Shown here: piece by piece, positions 26,633-36,462 of the stretch | Layout of the letters: each line of letters begins with the position of its first letter | Position numbering within the stretch: position 1 is the stretch's first letter | Source of the DNA: an uncultured Pseudomonadales bacterium | GTDB taxonomy: Bacteria > Pseudomonadota > Gammaproteobacteria > Pseudomonadales > Azotimanducaceae | NCBI GenBank assembly: GCA_958296295.1 | Contig: OY282460.1 | Location: 1,178,001-1,242,000, forward strand | DNA: 64,000 bases | Reading direction: 5' to 3' | The notes under the pieces: generated by a model | What the model was told of the DNA's origin: nothing | Database searches by the model: none | What the model saw: only the letters and a program-made list of their open reading frames with translations | Made by a program: the position numbers and the translations under genes

Positions 26633-29028
26633 CGAGGTCGGTCGCTTTGCCTGCGTCCGCGCTCGCTTGCGCGCTCGCGGTTGCCGTTTCCTTCGCGCCG
26701 CCGGCGGCGGCCGGTGCCGAAGCGGAAGTCGCGCCCGCCACCCCAAAGTCCGCGGCAACCCAAGCGGCTTCGGGCGAGGCGCGCCAGACACCCCAAGAGC
26801 CGCGCACGCCCGGATCGTTGACGGAATGCCGCCGCCTGGCGTTGGCCGATCGGCTGGCCGCGACGGACTGCTACCGCGGTCTGCTAGCGGCCCCGGCCTT
26901 GGACATTCGCGCCGAAGCGGCTTGGGCGCTCGGCGACTTGCGCGTCGCGGCCCGGGCTTTCAGGGCGGCGATAGAGGCCGCGCCGGACGATGCGGACATC
27001 CGCGTCCGTTTCGCGGACATGCGCTTCGCCGCCCACTTGGCCGCCGATGCCGAAGCCGGCTACCTCGAGGCTCTCGCAATCGATCCGGCCCACGCCGGCG
27101 CCAAACTCGGCCTTGCCCGCATCGCCATGAGCCGGTTCGAAGGCCGCGCCCAAGAGCTGGCCAACGAAGTGCTCGAGGCGCAGCCCGACAATGCCGACGC
27201 GAGGCTGCTGCTCGCCGAACTGGCGCTGGAGTTTGGCGACACGCCGCGAGCCGAGCAATGGCTGGCGCACGGGCTTGGCCACCCGGACGAGCGTGTGCGC
27301 TTGCGAGCGATGGCGCTGGCCGCGGCCTGCGACCACCTGCGCGGCATCGCGCCGAGCCCGTGGGAGGCGCGCGCTTTGGCTTCGCATCCGGGCAACGGCG
27401 CCTTGTTCGAGACCGTGGCGCGTTTCTACATAATCACCCGGCGCTATCGGGAAGCCGTCGCCCTCTTGGAGCGCGCCGTCGCCACGGATCCGGCGCTCTG
27501 GAGCGCCCACGCCACGCTCGGTCTGAATCTCCTGCGGTTGGACCGTTTCGACGACGGACGCGCGGCGCTAACGCGGGCACACAACGGCTTTCCCTACAAC
27601 CCGCAGGTGGTGAACACGTTGCGCTTGCTGGACGGCATGGCCGAGTGGCCGGTTCGCGCCGAGGCGGACGTGACGCTGCGCATCGCGCCTGAAGAATCCG
27701 AGGCGCTCGGCCCCTACGTTCGACGCTTGGTGGCCGACGCGGTGCGCGTCATCGGCGCCCGCTACGGGTTCACGCCGAGCGGGCCGGTGGTGGTCGAGCT
27801 TTTTGGCCGCCACGCGGACTTCGCGGTGCGCACGTCCGGTTTGCCCGGCATCGGCATCCTGGGCGCGACCTTCGGCGATGTCGTGGTCATGGACAGCCCC
27901 TCGGCGCGCGGCGTCGACGAGGGCTTCGACTGGGCCAGCGCCCTGTGGCACGAGGTGGCGCACGTGGTGACGCTTGGCGCCACCGACAATCGCGTGTCGC
28001 GCTGGTTCAGCGAGGGCGTGTCGGTGCTGGAGGAATGGCAGACCGGCCCGAGCCGGTTCCAAGTGCCGCCCGCGCCCGTTGAGCTCGGGGCCGGAGCAGA
28101 CCTTGCGCCGGACGAGCCGGCGAGCGCGGGCGCCAACGAACCCCCGCGCGGCCCGGCGGCGCCGCCAAGCGTGATCAAGGCGTACCGGGACGGGCGCCTG
28201 CTGCCCGTGGCGAAGCTGGACGAGGGTTTCATTCGCCCCAGCTACGCGGGGCAGGTCGGCGTTTCCTACACCCAGGCCGGGTTGCTGTGCGAGCACATCG
28301 TGGCGACCCGCGGGCACCGCGCGGTGGCGGCCATGCTCGACGAATACCGCGCCGGCAAGGACACCGCCGACGCCATTCGCGGCGCGCTCGGCGTCGAACC
28401 CGAAACGCTTGACGCCGAGTTCGCGAACCATCTGGCGGGCCGATTCGCCGGCATCGACATCGCCGCCTTCGACGACGCGATGGGCAGGGCCAGGGCCGCG
28501 TACGAGGCGCAGAACTGGCCCGGCGCCGCGGCCGCGGCGGAGGAGGCGATTGCCGCCCAACCCCACCGCGTCGACCAAAACAGCCCGTACCCCCTGCTGG
28601 CGCAAGCCGAGAATCGGCTCGGCCGCCGCGATCAAGCCATTGCCGCGCTGACAACCTACTGGCAGGCCGGCGGGCGCGGCGAAGCGGCCTTGTCGCGTCT
28701 TGCCGAGTGGCAGGAAGCCGCTGGCCGGGCGGAGGACGCCCTTGCCGCCCGCGCCATGCTGGCGTTGATCTCGCCCATGTCGCCGGCGCATCGAGGCGTC
28801 CTTGGCGATCGACTGTTCGCCGTCGGCCGCGCCGCCGACGCCCTCGTCGAGTACCGCGCCCATTTCGCGCTCGGCCCCCACGACGCCGCCACCGCCCACT
28901 ATCGCTTGGCGAAGGCGAACCACGCTCTCGATCACACCGACCTGGCGCGCCGCCATCTTCTGGCGGCGCTGGAGATCGCTCCGCGCTTCCCGGAAGCGCT
29001 GACGCTGCTGCTGGAGATGGCCAAGTGA
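26629..29028 (+). CDS. TPR protein with an HExxH (peptidase MA-like) metalloprotease domain
   Basis: The 799-aa exported protein starts at a TTG that overlaps the stop of the caspase-fold gene (TTGA). After a signal peptide come TPR-like repeats (about residues 85-340), then a gluzincin domain. Its zinc motif HEVAH is at residues 441-445 and the third ligand Glu at 462 in WFSEGVSV. An Ala/Pro-rich insert (about residues 480-510) splits this domain. More TPR-like repeats follow (about 610-790). The design matches the peptidase MA family (DUF1570-like). Substrates are unknown, but coupling to a caspase-fold protein and closeness to a MoxR/vWA cluster suggest envelope protein quality control or signalling. 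Confidence 0.78.
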   Translation: MTRSVALPASALACALAVAVSFAPPAAAGAEAEVAPATPKSAATQAASGEARQTPQEPRTPGSLTECRRLALADRLAATDCYRGLLAAPALDIRAEAAWALGDLRVAARAFRAAIEAAPDDADIRVRFADMRFAAHLAADAEAGYLEALAIDPAHAGAKLGLARIAMSRFEGRAQELANEVLEAQPDNADARLLLAELALEFGDTPRAEQWLAHGLGHPDERVRLRAMALAAACDHLRGIAPSPWEARALASHPGNGALFETVARFYIITRRYREAVALLERAVATDPALWSAHATLGLNLLRLDRFDDGRAALTRAHNGFPYNPQVVNTLRLLDGMAEWPVRAEADVTLRIAPEESEALGPYVRRLVADAVRVIGARYGFTPSGPVVVELFGRHADFAVRTSGLPGIGILGATFGDVVVMDSPSARGVDEGFDWASALWHEVAHVVTLGATDNRVSRWFSEGVSVLEEWQTGPSRFQVPPAPVELGAGADLAPDEPASAGANEPPRGPAAPPSVIKAYRDGRLLPVAKLDEGFIRPSYAGQVGVSYTQAGLLCEHIVATRGHRAVAAMLDEYRAGKDTADAIRGALGVEPETLDAEFANHLAGRFAGIDIAAFDDAMGRARAAYEAQNWPGAAAAAEEAIAAQPHRVDQNSPYPLLAQAENRLGRRDQAIAALTTYWQAGGRGEAALSRLAEWQEAAGRAEDALAARAMLALISPMSPAHRGVLGDRLFAVGRAADALVEYRAHFALGPHDAATAHYRLAKANHALDHTDLARRHLLAALEIAPRFPEALTLLLEMAK

Positions 29029-29086
29029 CGCGGATGGCGGGGCCGGATGGAGCGGCCGGATGGAGCGGAAGACCGGAAGAAACACC

Positions 29087-29116
29087 TTGTAACAAAATGC
29101 TGCTCGGCGGTATGCT
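29087..29116 (+). promoter_or_regulatory. Possible promoter of the TonB receptor gene
   Basis: TTGTAA (29087-29092) and TATGCT (29111-29116) are separated by 18 bases and precede the receptor ATG by 44 bases. GAGGAGGGA before the ATG is a strong ribosome-binding site. A duplicated GCCGGATGGAGCG lies just upstream at about 29042-29067. Confidence 0.4.
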
Positions 29117-29160
29117 GGCACCCGAGAAAGACACGCTCTGTGAGAGCTTGAGGAGGGACC

Positions 29161-31968
29161 ATGAAAACTCGCCTGTATTGGGCCTTGGCGGCGCTCGCGC
29201 TGTGCCTTGCGCCGGGCGCCACGATTCACGCTCAGGGCGAAGACGCCGGGCGGATTGAAGAGGTGATAGTCACCGGCTCGCGCATCCCGCGATCGGATTT
29301 GGACGGGGTGGCACCCGTGACCGTTTACACGGCGGCGGACATAGACCGTTCCGGCGCCACGTCCATCGGCCAGATCCTGCGCGAGATTCCGTCCGTGGCC
29401 GGTGGCGCGCAGACCACGCAAGTGAACAACGGCGGCGGCGGCATCATGCAGATCTCGCTGCGGGGAATGGGTGCCGTGCGCACGCTGGTGTTGCTGAACG
29501 GTCGCCGCGTCACCGCAAGCGTGAATTCCGGCGCCAACGGCATCTCCGTGGATCTGAACACCATCCCAACGTCCGTCATCGAGCGCATCGAAGTGCTGAA
29601 GGACGGCGCTTCGGCGGTGTACGGTTCGGACGCGATAGCCGGCGTTGTGAACATCATCACCAAGAAGAACCACGAAGGTTTCGAACTCAGCACCTATTGG
29701 GGCGACACCACGCGTGGCGGCGGATCCCGCGCCCAGGTGGACCTCGTGGCGGGCGGCAGCGGCGAAGACAACAACTGGTTGTTCGTCGCCTCCACCACGG
29801 ACGAGGAGCAAATCGAGGTCACGGATCGGAAATGGGCGATGACCCCGCTCTTCTACGCGGCCGGCGACGTGATCTTCCTCGGCAGTTCAGCGCCGCCTTG
29901 GGGCCGTTACCGATTCACCGAAGCGGCCGCGAATCGCGACTGCAACGGCGACGGCACCATCGGCACCAACAATTGCGACCTCACTTTGGGGCCCGAGTAC
30001 GGTAGCGACTTCCGCACCTTCAACTACTTTGGCGGCGATTCCTACAACTACGCTCCCGCCAACTACCAGCGCCAGCCCAATCACCGTTGGTCGCTGTCCT
30101 TCTTCGGCGAAACCGGGCTGGGCGCGCTAACGGACGTGGGCGTTCTCGGCGAGGTGTCCGGCTACGTCGAAGCCACCTACACGAACCGCGAGTCGCGCCA
30201 GAAGCTGGCGGAAGTGCCGCTCGCGCCGATGGCTTTCTTCGGCTACACCGCGCCGTACTCCAAGGACAACTACTACAACCCCTTGGGCGTGGACATTCCG
30301 GACTGGCGACGGCGCATGGTGGAAGGCGGCTCCCGGATGTCGCCGAACGAGGAGAACACCATCCGCCTGCTGCTCGGCGTGCGTGGCGAGTGGGTCGCCG
30401 GCACCCTGGACGGCTGGACTTGGGACGCCAACATGGCGCGGGGCGAATCGCGGCGCACCGTGCACTTCGGCCACATCTACAACCTGCAGCGCGTGGGCAA
30501 CGCCGTCGGCCCCACCACCGGTTCGCCGGCCACCAACGATTTGGCTTGCGTCAGCGACCCGGCCAACTGCGTGCCGCTCAACACCTTCGGCGAAAACAGC
30601 GTCACCCAGGAGATGATCGACTACATCACCTTCACCACCAACGAGGAGTTCAGCTTGGAGCAGCAGATGTTCGCACTGCAATTCTCCACGCCGGCGCTGG
30701 TGGATCTGCCGGCCGGCCCGATGGGCGTCGCGCTCGGCTTCGAGTTCCGCGACCAATCGGCGGCGGATGTGCCGGATTCGCAAGTGGCGGCCCTGGGCGA
30801 CTCCGCCACGGGCACGCCCCGCCAGCCGACATCCGGCGGCTACGATGTGCGCGAAGCCTATGTGGAACTGGTGGTGCCGTTGGTGGCGGACCGGCCTTGG
30901 GCGGAGAGTTTGGAGTTGGAAGCGGCGGTTCGCTACTCGAACTACGACGCTTTCGGCACCACGACCAATCCCAAGATCGGTTGGCGCTGGCGGCCGATGG
31001 GGGATCTGGTGATCCGCGGCAGCATGTCCTCGGCCTTTCGCGCGCCCAACGTCGGCGAGCTGTACGGCGGCGCCGGCAGCTCCTTCCCGTCCCTCTCGGA
31101 TCCGTGCTCCGGCGGGCGCGTGGGCGGCAACGTCTGCCAAGACCCGCGGGTGCCGGACGCCGGCTTCGAGATCATCAGCACGCAGATTCGCGAGCGAGTG
31201 GGCGGCAACGCATCTCTCACGCCGGAAGAGGCGGACATCGTGACCGTGGGGCTCGTGTGGACGCCGGAGAGCGTCGCCGGCATGTCGTTGGCGTTGGACT
31301 ACTACCAGTACGAGCTCACGGACGCCATTGGCGGCCTTGGCGCGGACTTCATTCTGAACAGCTGCGCCAAACGGGGCGAGCTCTGCGATCGAATCGCCCG
31401 CTTCCCGGACGGCAACGTGCGGCAGCTCGACAACCGCACCGCCAACGCCAACGGCTTGGAATCGAGCGGCGTCGACGTCGCCGCGGCGTACACCGGCATA
31501 GTGTTGCCCAAAGGCGAACTGGATGTGCGCTTGGATTTGACCCGTGTGCTCGCGCACGATCTGATCCAACCCGACGGCACGGTGATCGAACACGCCGGCT
31601 GGTTCCGCGACGAGCAGGACGGGCACTTCGGCGAGTGGAAGGCCATTGTCGGCCTGCGCTACCAGCTGAACGATCGGTTCAACGTCACATGGGATTTGCG
31701 CTATATCGACGACGTGGCGGAAGAGTACGAAGACCAGTTCACCGGCGAGAACCTCGAGCGCACGCTCGAAGGCCAGATCTACCACGACGTGCAAACGAAC
31801 TGGTCGTTCGAGCTCGGCGATGTGCTTTCCACGCTCACCGTCGGCGTGGACAACGTGCTCGACGAGGATCCGTCCTTCTCCTTGGACGGCTTCAACGACA
31901 ACACCGACGTGCGCACCTTCGACACCGCCGGCAGATTCGCCTACGCGCGGCTCCGTCTCTCGCTGTAA
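29161..31968 (+). CDS. TonB-dependent outer-membrane receptor
   Basis: The 935-aa receptor has a signal peptide (to about residue 24, IHAQ) and a TonB-box-like region EEVIVTGSRIPR. Its plug domain includes IGQILREIPSVAGG, ISLRGMGAVRTLVLLNGRRV and IERIEVLKDGASAVYGSDAIAG (first 20 residues diagnostic). The barrel ends RFAYARLRLSL. Receptors with this GSRIPR start are common in Xanthomonadales-like and marine gammaproteobacteria and take up peptides, glycans or siderophores; the ligand here is not predictable. It sits between the TPR/peptidase gene and moxR on the same strand but has its own probable promoter. Confidence 0.92.
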   Translation: MKTRLYWALAALALCLAPGATIHAQGEDAGRIEEVIVTGSRIPRSDLDGVAPVTVYTAADIDRSGATSIGQILREIPSVAGGAQTTQVNNGGGGIMQISLRGMGAVRTLVLLNGRRVTASVNSGANGISVDLNTIPTSVIERIEVLKDGASAVYGSDAIAGVVNIITKKNHEGFELSTYWGDTTRGGGSRAQVDLVAGGSGEDNNWLFVASTTDEEQIEVTDRKWAMTPLFYAAGDVIFLGSSAPPWGRYRFTEAAANRDCNGDGTIGTNNCDLTLGPEYGSDFRTFNYFGGDSYNYAPANYQRQPNHRWSLSFFGETGLGALTDVGVLGEVSGYVEATYTNRESRQKLAEVPLAPMAFFGYTAPYSKDNYYNPLGVDIPDWRRRMVEGGSRMSPNEENTIRLLLGVRGEWVAGTLDGWTWDANMARGESRRTVHFGHIYNLQRVGNAVGPTTGSPATNDLACVSDPANCVPLNTFGENSVTQEMIDYITFTTNEEFSLEQQMFALQFSTPALVDLPAGPMGVALGFEFRDQSAADVPDSQVAALGDSATGTPRQPTSGGYDVREAYVELVVPLVADRPWAESLELEAAVRYSNYDAFGTTTNPKIGWRWRPMGDLVIRGSMSSAFRAPNVGELYGGAGSSFPSLSDPCSGGRVGGNVCQDPRVPDAGFEIISTQIRERVGGNASLTPEEADIVTVGLVWTPESVAGMSLALDYYQYELTDAIGGLGADFILNSCAKRGELCDRIARFPDGNVRQLDNRTANANGLESSGVDVAAAYTGIVLPKGELDVRLDLTRVLAHDLIQPDGTVIEHAGWFRDEQDGHFGEWKAIVGLRYQLNDRFNVTWDLRYIDDVAEEYEDQFTGENLERTLEGQIYHDVQTNWSFELGDVLSTLTVGVDNVLDEDPSFSLDGFNDNTDVRTFDTAGRFAYARLRLSL

Positions 31969-32155
31969 ACGCGCCGCAAGCCGCATCCGCTCCGCCGCCG
32001 CGGGGCGGGCGCGTTGCGGCGGGCGCCGCCATTTCGGTCGCCAAACGAGCGCCTGCGCCTCGGGTTTGGCCGCCGGCCGCCGCTCGCCGGGCTGGCGCGG
32101 CCGTGCGGCGCGATCGTGAACTACACTGCGCCCAGACGTTCAGCGAAGGCGCCCC

Positions 32156-33187
32156 ATGACCGAACCGCCCATTCCGCCGCCCGGCGACACCGATGCGTTG
32201 GTGGCCGAGTTCCACGCCACCATGGCGGCCATCAAGTCCGCCCTCGGCCGCGTGGTCGTGGGGCAAGAGACTGTAATCGAGGAAATCCTGATCGCCGTGC
32301 TCATCGGCGGCCACTGCCTGCTCACCGGCCTGCCGGGCACCGCCAAGACGCTCATGGTGCAAACCCTTGCCAAAGCCCTCGGCTTGGACTTCAAGCGCAT
32401 TCAGTTCACGCCGGACCTCATGCCCGCGGACGTGACCGGCACGGACATTCTCGACGAGGATCCGGCCACCGGCGCCCGGCGCTGGCGGTTCGAGCCCGGG
32501 CCGGTGTTCACCCAAGTGCTGCTCGCGGACGAGATAAACCGCACGCCGCCGAAGACGCAGGCGGCGCTCTTGGAGGCGATGCAGGAACATCGCGTGACGG
32601 CGCGCGGCAAGAGCTACCCGCTGCCGCCGCCCTTCGTCGTGCTGGCCACGCAAAATCCCATCGAGCTGGAAGGCACCTACGCGCTGCCCGAGGCGCAGCT
32701 TGACCGCTTCGTGTTCAACGTCGTGTTGGACTACCTCGACGCCGACCAAGAGGCGCTGGTGGTGGAACGCAACGTCCGCGGCAGCGTATGGGAGGAGACG
32801 CCGGGGCACACCGACGGGAACGCTATCGTGGCCTACCAGCGTTTGGTGCGCGAAGTGCCGATGGCGGACGATGTGACGCGCTACGCCGTGGAGCTGGTGC
32901 GCGCCACGCGCCCGGACGCCGATGCCGCGCCGGAAGCGGCGCGCAAGTACCTGCGCTACGGCGCGAGTGTTCGCGCCGCGATCTACCTTTGCCTCGGCGG
33001 GCGGGCTCGAGCGCTCCTCGCCGGCCGCTACCACGTGAGCGCCGGCGACATCGACGCGCTTGCCGGGCCGGTGTTGCGCCACCGACTGCAAGGCAACTAC
33101 TTGGCCGAGTCCGATGGCGTTTCCGTGCCGGACGTCATCCAGGCGGTTCAAGAGCGCATCGCGTCGCCGCGTCGGCGGGCCGCGTGA
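32156..33187 (+). CDS. MoxR-type AAA+ ATPase
   Basis: This 343-aa ATPase of the MoxR/RavA group acts as a chaperone-like factor for vWA-domain proteins. It has VVVGQETVIEEILIAVL, Walker A TGLPGTAKT (near residues 57-65), FTPDLMPADVTGTDI, Walker B LLADEINRTPPKTQ (near 122) and the sensor-1 ATQNPIELEGTY. A TACACT box lies about 29 bases upstream of the ATG. Its stop overlaps the GTG start of the DUF58 gene. The order moxR - DUF58 - BatA-like is a classic arrangement. Confidence 0.92.
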   Translation: MTEPPIPPPGDTDALVAEFHATMAAIKSALGRVVVGQETVIEEILIAVLIGGHCLLTGLPGTAKTLMVQTLAKALGLDFKRIQFTPDLMPADVTGTDILDEDPATGARRWRFEPGPVFTQVLLADEINRTPPKTQAALLEAMQEHRVTARGKSYPLPPPFVVLATQNPIELEGTYALPEAQLDRFVFNVVLDYLDADQEALVVERNVRGSVWEETPGHTDGNAIVAYQRLVREVPMADDVTRYAVELVRATRPDADAAPEAARKYLRYGASVRAAIYLCLGGRARALLAGRYHVSAGDIDALAGPVLRHRLQGNYLAESDGVSVPDVIQAVQERIASPRRRAA

Positions 33188-34098
33188 GAACGGCATCGCC
33201 TGCCACTGGCGTTCCGCCCGCGGCTCTGGCGCGTTTGGGTGGCTTGGAACTGGTCGCCAAGGCGGTGGTGGAGGGCTTGCTTCACGGCACCCACCGCAGC
33301 CCTCGGCCTGGATTCAGCCAGGAGTTCGCCGAATACCGGGACTACGCCCCCGGCGACGATCTCCGCTTCGTCGACTGGAACGCCTACGCCCGCAGCGACC
33401 GCCTCTTCCTCCGACTGTTCGAGGGCGAAACCAATACCCGCCTGCTCTTGCTGGTGGACACGAGCGCGTCGATGGGCGTCGGCGGCGAGCGCGGTGACGC
33501 GCCCACGAAACTGCGCTACGCCGCGTGGCTGGCGGCGGCGCTGGCGCATCTCGCAGGGCGGCAGCACGACGCGGTTGGGCTGTTGACGTTCGCCGACCGG
33601 GTGCGGGACTTCCTGCCGCCCCGGGCCGGAGTTGGCGCGCGCCAGACTCTGCTGCACCGGTTGGACGCCATGACCGCCGGTGGCGGTTCGGATTGGCGCG
33701 AGGCGTTCTCGCACGCCGCCAAGCGCATGACGAAGCGTGGCGTGATGGTGGCGATTTCGGATTTCTATTGCGCGCCGGAGGAGTTCGGCCGCGCCTTGCG
33801 GGGGCTTGGCGCCCGCGGCCACGATCTGATCGTCTTCCATCTGCTCGATCCCGCCGAACGGCGCCCGCGTTCGCGTTCTGGTCGCAATGTCACGCTGCGC
33901 GACGTGGAGACCGGCGAGGCGATGGAGGTGGATGCCGGCGAATTGCGCGACGCCTACCCCCGTCGGCTGGCGGCGCACGAAGCGGGCCTGCGCCGGCACG
34001 CGGCCCTGGCCGGTGCGGATTATTTGCGGATGGACACCGACACGCCGCCGGTTGAGGCGCTCGGCGGCTATCTGCGCTTTCGCGCTCGCCGACCGTGA
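33184..34098 (+). CDS. DUF58 / von Willebrand factor A-like protein
   Basis: The 304-aa protein starts at a GTG that overlaps the moxR stop (GTGA). It contains the DUF58 signature FAEYRDYAPGDDLRFVDWN near residue 45 and YARSDRLFLRLFEGE, followed by a vWA-type fold with the metal-site motif LVDTSASMG. ISDFY and HLLDPAE continue the fold. DUF58 proteins are presumed clients or partners of MoxR ATPases. No membrane helix is seen. Confidence 0.9.
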   Translation: MRTASPATGVPPAALARLGGLELVAKAVVEGLLHGTHRSPRPGFSQEFAEYRDYAPGDDLRFVDWNAYARSDRLFLRLFEGETNTRLLLLVDTSASMGVGGERGDAPTKLRYAAWLAAALAHLAGRQHDAVGLLTFADRVRDFLPPRAGVGARQTLLHRLDAMTAGGGSDWREAFSHAAKRMTKRGVMVAISDFYCAPEEFGRALRGLGARGHDLIVFHLLDPAERRPRSRSGRNVTLRDVETGEAMEVDAGELRDAYPRRLAAHEAGLRRHAALAGADYLRMDTDTPPVEALGGYLRFRARRP

Positions 34099-34300
34099 CG
34101 GAACCGCCGCGGCGCTCATCGCAACGCCGCTTGGGCGGTGAGCGGTAGCTGGCGGGCGGCGACGTGTCGATGTGCGCCAAGTTCCGGCAACGGGTTTGGG
34201 CCTGTTGGCCGCGGTCGTCGCGGCTTGTGTGGCCCGTGTGGCCTCTATGGACGGTGGCAAGGCGCCCGTCACCACCAGCGCGCCGCGGGTCGCTCGCGCG

Positions 34301-36346
34301 ATGACCTTGCTGGCCGCGGGTTTTCTGGCCGGCCTCGTGGCGCTGGCGGTACCGCTTTGGGTGCATCGCGTGAACCAACGCGCGCCGGCCGAGGCGACGG
34401 TGGCGTCGCTCATGCTCCTGCGCGAAGTGAAGGAGCCGGTTCGCAACCGGCGGACGCTGGCCCACAAGGCGCTGCTGGCGTTGCGCCTGCTGCTGCTCGT
34501 CGTCGTGGTGCTGGCCTTCGCCCAGCCCGCGTTCGAGGCGGCCGGCGGCGCTTGGGCCGAGGAGGCGCCGGAACCGGCGCGGCTGGTGGTGGTGGACGGC
34601 TCGCTGTCCATGCGTCGCCCGCAAGCGCGGGCGCAAGCCGAGGCCGCGGCGCGGCGTTTGCTGGCGGGCGGGCGAGTGCCGACCAGGCTGGCGCGCGCCG
34701 CGTCCGCGTTCACGCTGGTGGCGGATGTTGGCGACGCGGCGCCCGGCTGGGCGCGGTTGGATTTGAGCGATTCGGCGGTTCGGCTGAACGCGCTGGTCGC
34801 GGCGCTGCCGGAGTCGCCCGCCGGCTGGGGGGTGACCCTGATCTCGGATTTCCAAGCCAGCGGGTTGCCGGAACGCGGCAACGACCTTGTGGGGAACCGG
34901 CTCGTCGAGACCGCGAAAGCGCGCGAGGTGGTGTTGCATCGCGTCCGCGCCGACACGGACAATTGGACCGTGGAGTCCGTGCGCGTCGGTCGCAATCGCG
35001 TGACCGCGGTGGTGGCCAGCTTCGCCGAGCGCCCGGGCACGCTCGCCGTGACGCTGACACCGCGCCCCGTTGCCGCCCAAGGGCCCACCCCGTCGAGCCA
35101 CGAGGACGGTGTCAGCACCTCCGTTGTGGTGCCGGCCGGTGGTCGCGGGGAGGTGGAGTTCGACCTCCCGGCGTTGGAGCGCGGCCCTCTCGCTTGGGAA
35201 GTCGCCCTGCGCGGGGCCGAGGACGCCCTCGCCGAGGACGATGTCCGCTTGTTCGTGCGCCCCGGCAGCGAGACGGCGCCTGTTGGCGTGGTGGCGGCAA
35301 ACCCGCACGGCGAGGCGGCGGGGTTCTTGCGCGCGGCCTTGACGGCGGGTGCCCGCGCCGACCATGTGGTGCTCGGCGAGAGCGCTTGGCCGCGAACGCT
35401 AGCGGCGCTCGTCGCAGCGGCCCCGGGCGAAACGGCGCCGGCGGTGCGGCGGCGCTTGCATCGCTATGTGGACGAAGGCGGTGGGGCGTTGCTGATCGCC
35501 GGCCCCGCCATGCTCCGCCAAGGTGTTTTGCCCGTCACTGGCGAAGCGTTGACGGCCGGCGCCACCACGCCTCGGCGCGTGCGCATCGCCGACCCCACCC
35601 ACCCGGTGGTCGCCGGCGAGTGGAACGATGTGATCGTGCGGCGCTCGCTTCGGTTGCCGGCAAGCGCCGGCCAGACCCTGCTGGCGCTGGTGCCGGCCGC
35701 CGATGCCGCTGCTTGGCGACTGGCCCCGGATAGCCTGCGACCGGCTGGAGGGGAGGAACCACTCTTGGTGGAGAAGCGCGTCGGCAAGGGGCGGGTGTTG
35801 GTTCTGCTCACGGCCTTGGAGCGATCTTGGAGCGACTTGGTGGTGCGCCCGGCATTCGTCAGCCTGATCGCCAATGTCATCGACCATCTGGCCCACGACA
35901 AGCCGCTGCTTGCCGCCGTCGGCGAGCCCATCGCCGTCGGGGCCACCGCGGTGCGCGTCTTCGACGAGCGGGGCGAACGCCTGCCCGGCCTAGGCGGCGC
36001 AACGAACGGCCGACTCGCCACCGCCAGCGTGCTGCGGCTAGAACGTCCGGGCGTCTACACGGTGCGAACGCCGGGTCGGCAGAGGCTCCTGGCGGTGAAT
36101 GTGGACGCGCGGGAATCCGATCTGCGACCGGTGGCCGACGAATTTCTGGCGGCTTGGCAGGCGGCTCTGCAACCGCGCCCCGCGCCGGTCGCCGCCGGCC
36201 GGCCGGCGGCGCAAGGCGAAACCGTCCCGCTTGCCGGTTGGCTGCTCGCCATCGCGCTGGCGTGCCTGCTCGCGGAGTGCTTGTTCGCCAATATCGGTTG
36301 GTCGCGCATCCGGCGCCTCGGCCGGACGCGAGTGTCCGCCGCGTAG
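34301..36346 (+). CDS. BatA-like membrane protein with degenerate vWA domain
   Basis: The 681-aa protein begins MTLLAAGFLAGLVALAVPLW, the N-terminal double-helix (BatA) domain, with a second helix LLALRLLLLVVVVLAFAQPAF. It then has a vWA-like stretch RLVVVDGSLSMRRP (VDGSLSM in place of DxSxS), beta-rich regions, a class I amidotransferase-like part around RYVDEGGGALLIAGPA and a C-terminal helix LLAIALACLLAECLFA. This matches the large membrane component of MoxR/DUF58 clusters. The ATG at 34301 is used although the frame is open back to 34172; the 202 bases after DUF58 hold no other gene. Confidence 0.8.
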   Translation: MTLLAAGFLAGLVALAVPLWVHRVNQRAPAEATVASLMLLREVKEPVRNRRTLAHKALLALRLLLLVVVVLAFAQPAFEAAGGAWAEEAPEPARLVVVDGSLSMRRPQARAQAEAAARRLLAGGRVPTRLARAASAFTLVADVGDAAPGWARLDLSDSAVRLNALVAALPESPAGWGVTLISDFQASGLPERGNDLVGNRLVETAKAREVVLHRVRADTDNWTVESVRVGRNRVTAVVASFAERPGTLAVTLTPRPVAAQGPTPSSHEDGVSTSVVVPAGGRGEVEFDLPALERGPLAWEVALRGAEDALAEDDVRLFVRPGSETAPVGVVAANPHGEAAGFLRAALTAGARADHVVLGESAWPRTLAALVAAAPGETAPAVRRRLHRYVDEGGGALLIAGPAMLRQGVLPVTGEALTAGATTPRRVRIADPTHPVVAGEWNDVIVRRSLRLPASAGQTLLALVPAADAAAWRLAPDSLRPAGGEEPLLVEKRVGKGRVLVLLTALERSWSDLVVRPAFVSLIANVIDHLAHDKPLLAAVGEPIAVGATAVRVFDERGERLPGLGGATNGRLATASVLRLERPGVYTVRTPGRQRLLAVNVDARESDLRPVADEFLAAWQAALQPRPAPVAAGRPAAQGETVPLAGWLLAIALACLLAECLFANIGWSRIRRLGRTRVSAA

Positions 36347-36449
36347 CCACTCGGCCTCTAACGGCATATGCAGCGGCCCTCGCCAAGACGCCGCACGGAC
36401 TGATGCGCGAAATGCGCTTTGGAATCGTGCAATCTCTTCGATCCAATCG

Positions 36450-36455
36450 TACAAT
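36450..36455 (+). promoter_or_regulatory. Putative -10 box giving a leaderless DUF4143 ATPase message
   Basis: TACAAT ends seven bases before the ATG at 36463, in an AT-richer patch. No ribosome-binding site is present, so the message is probably leaderless. Confidence 0.45.
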
Positions 36456-36462
36456 TTAACGC

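Noticed and set aside
27568..29811. A 747-codon open frame antisense to the TPR/HExxH gene and receptor start
   Set aside because: It spans two genes and an intergenic region, and shows no recognisable domain.
30087..32159. A 690-codon plus-strand frame inside the TonB receptor
   Set aside because: Arg-rich shadow of the receptor gene; the receptor frame has complete plug and barrel motifs.
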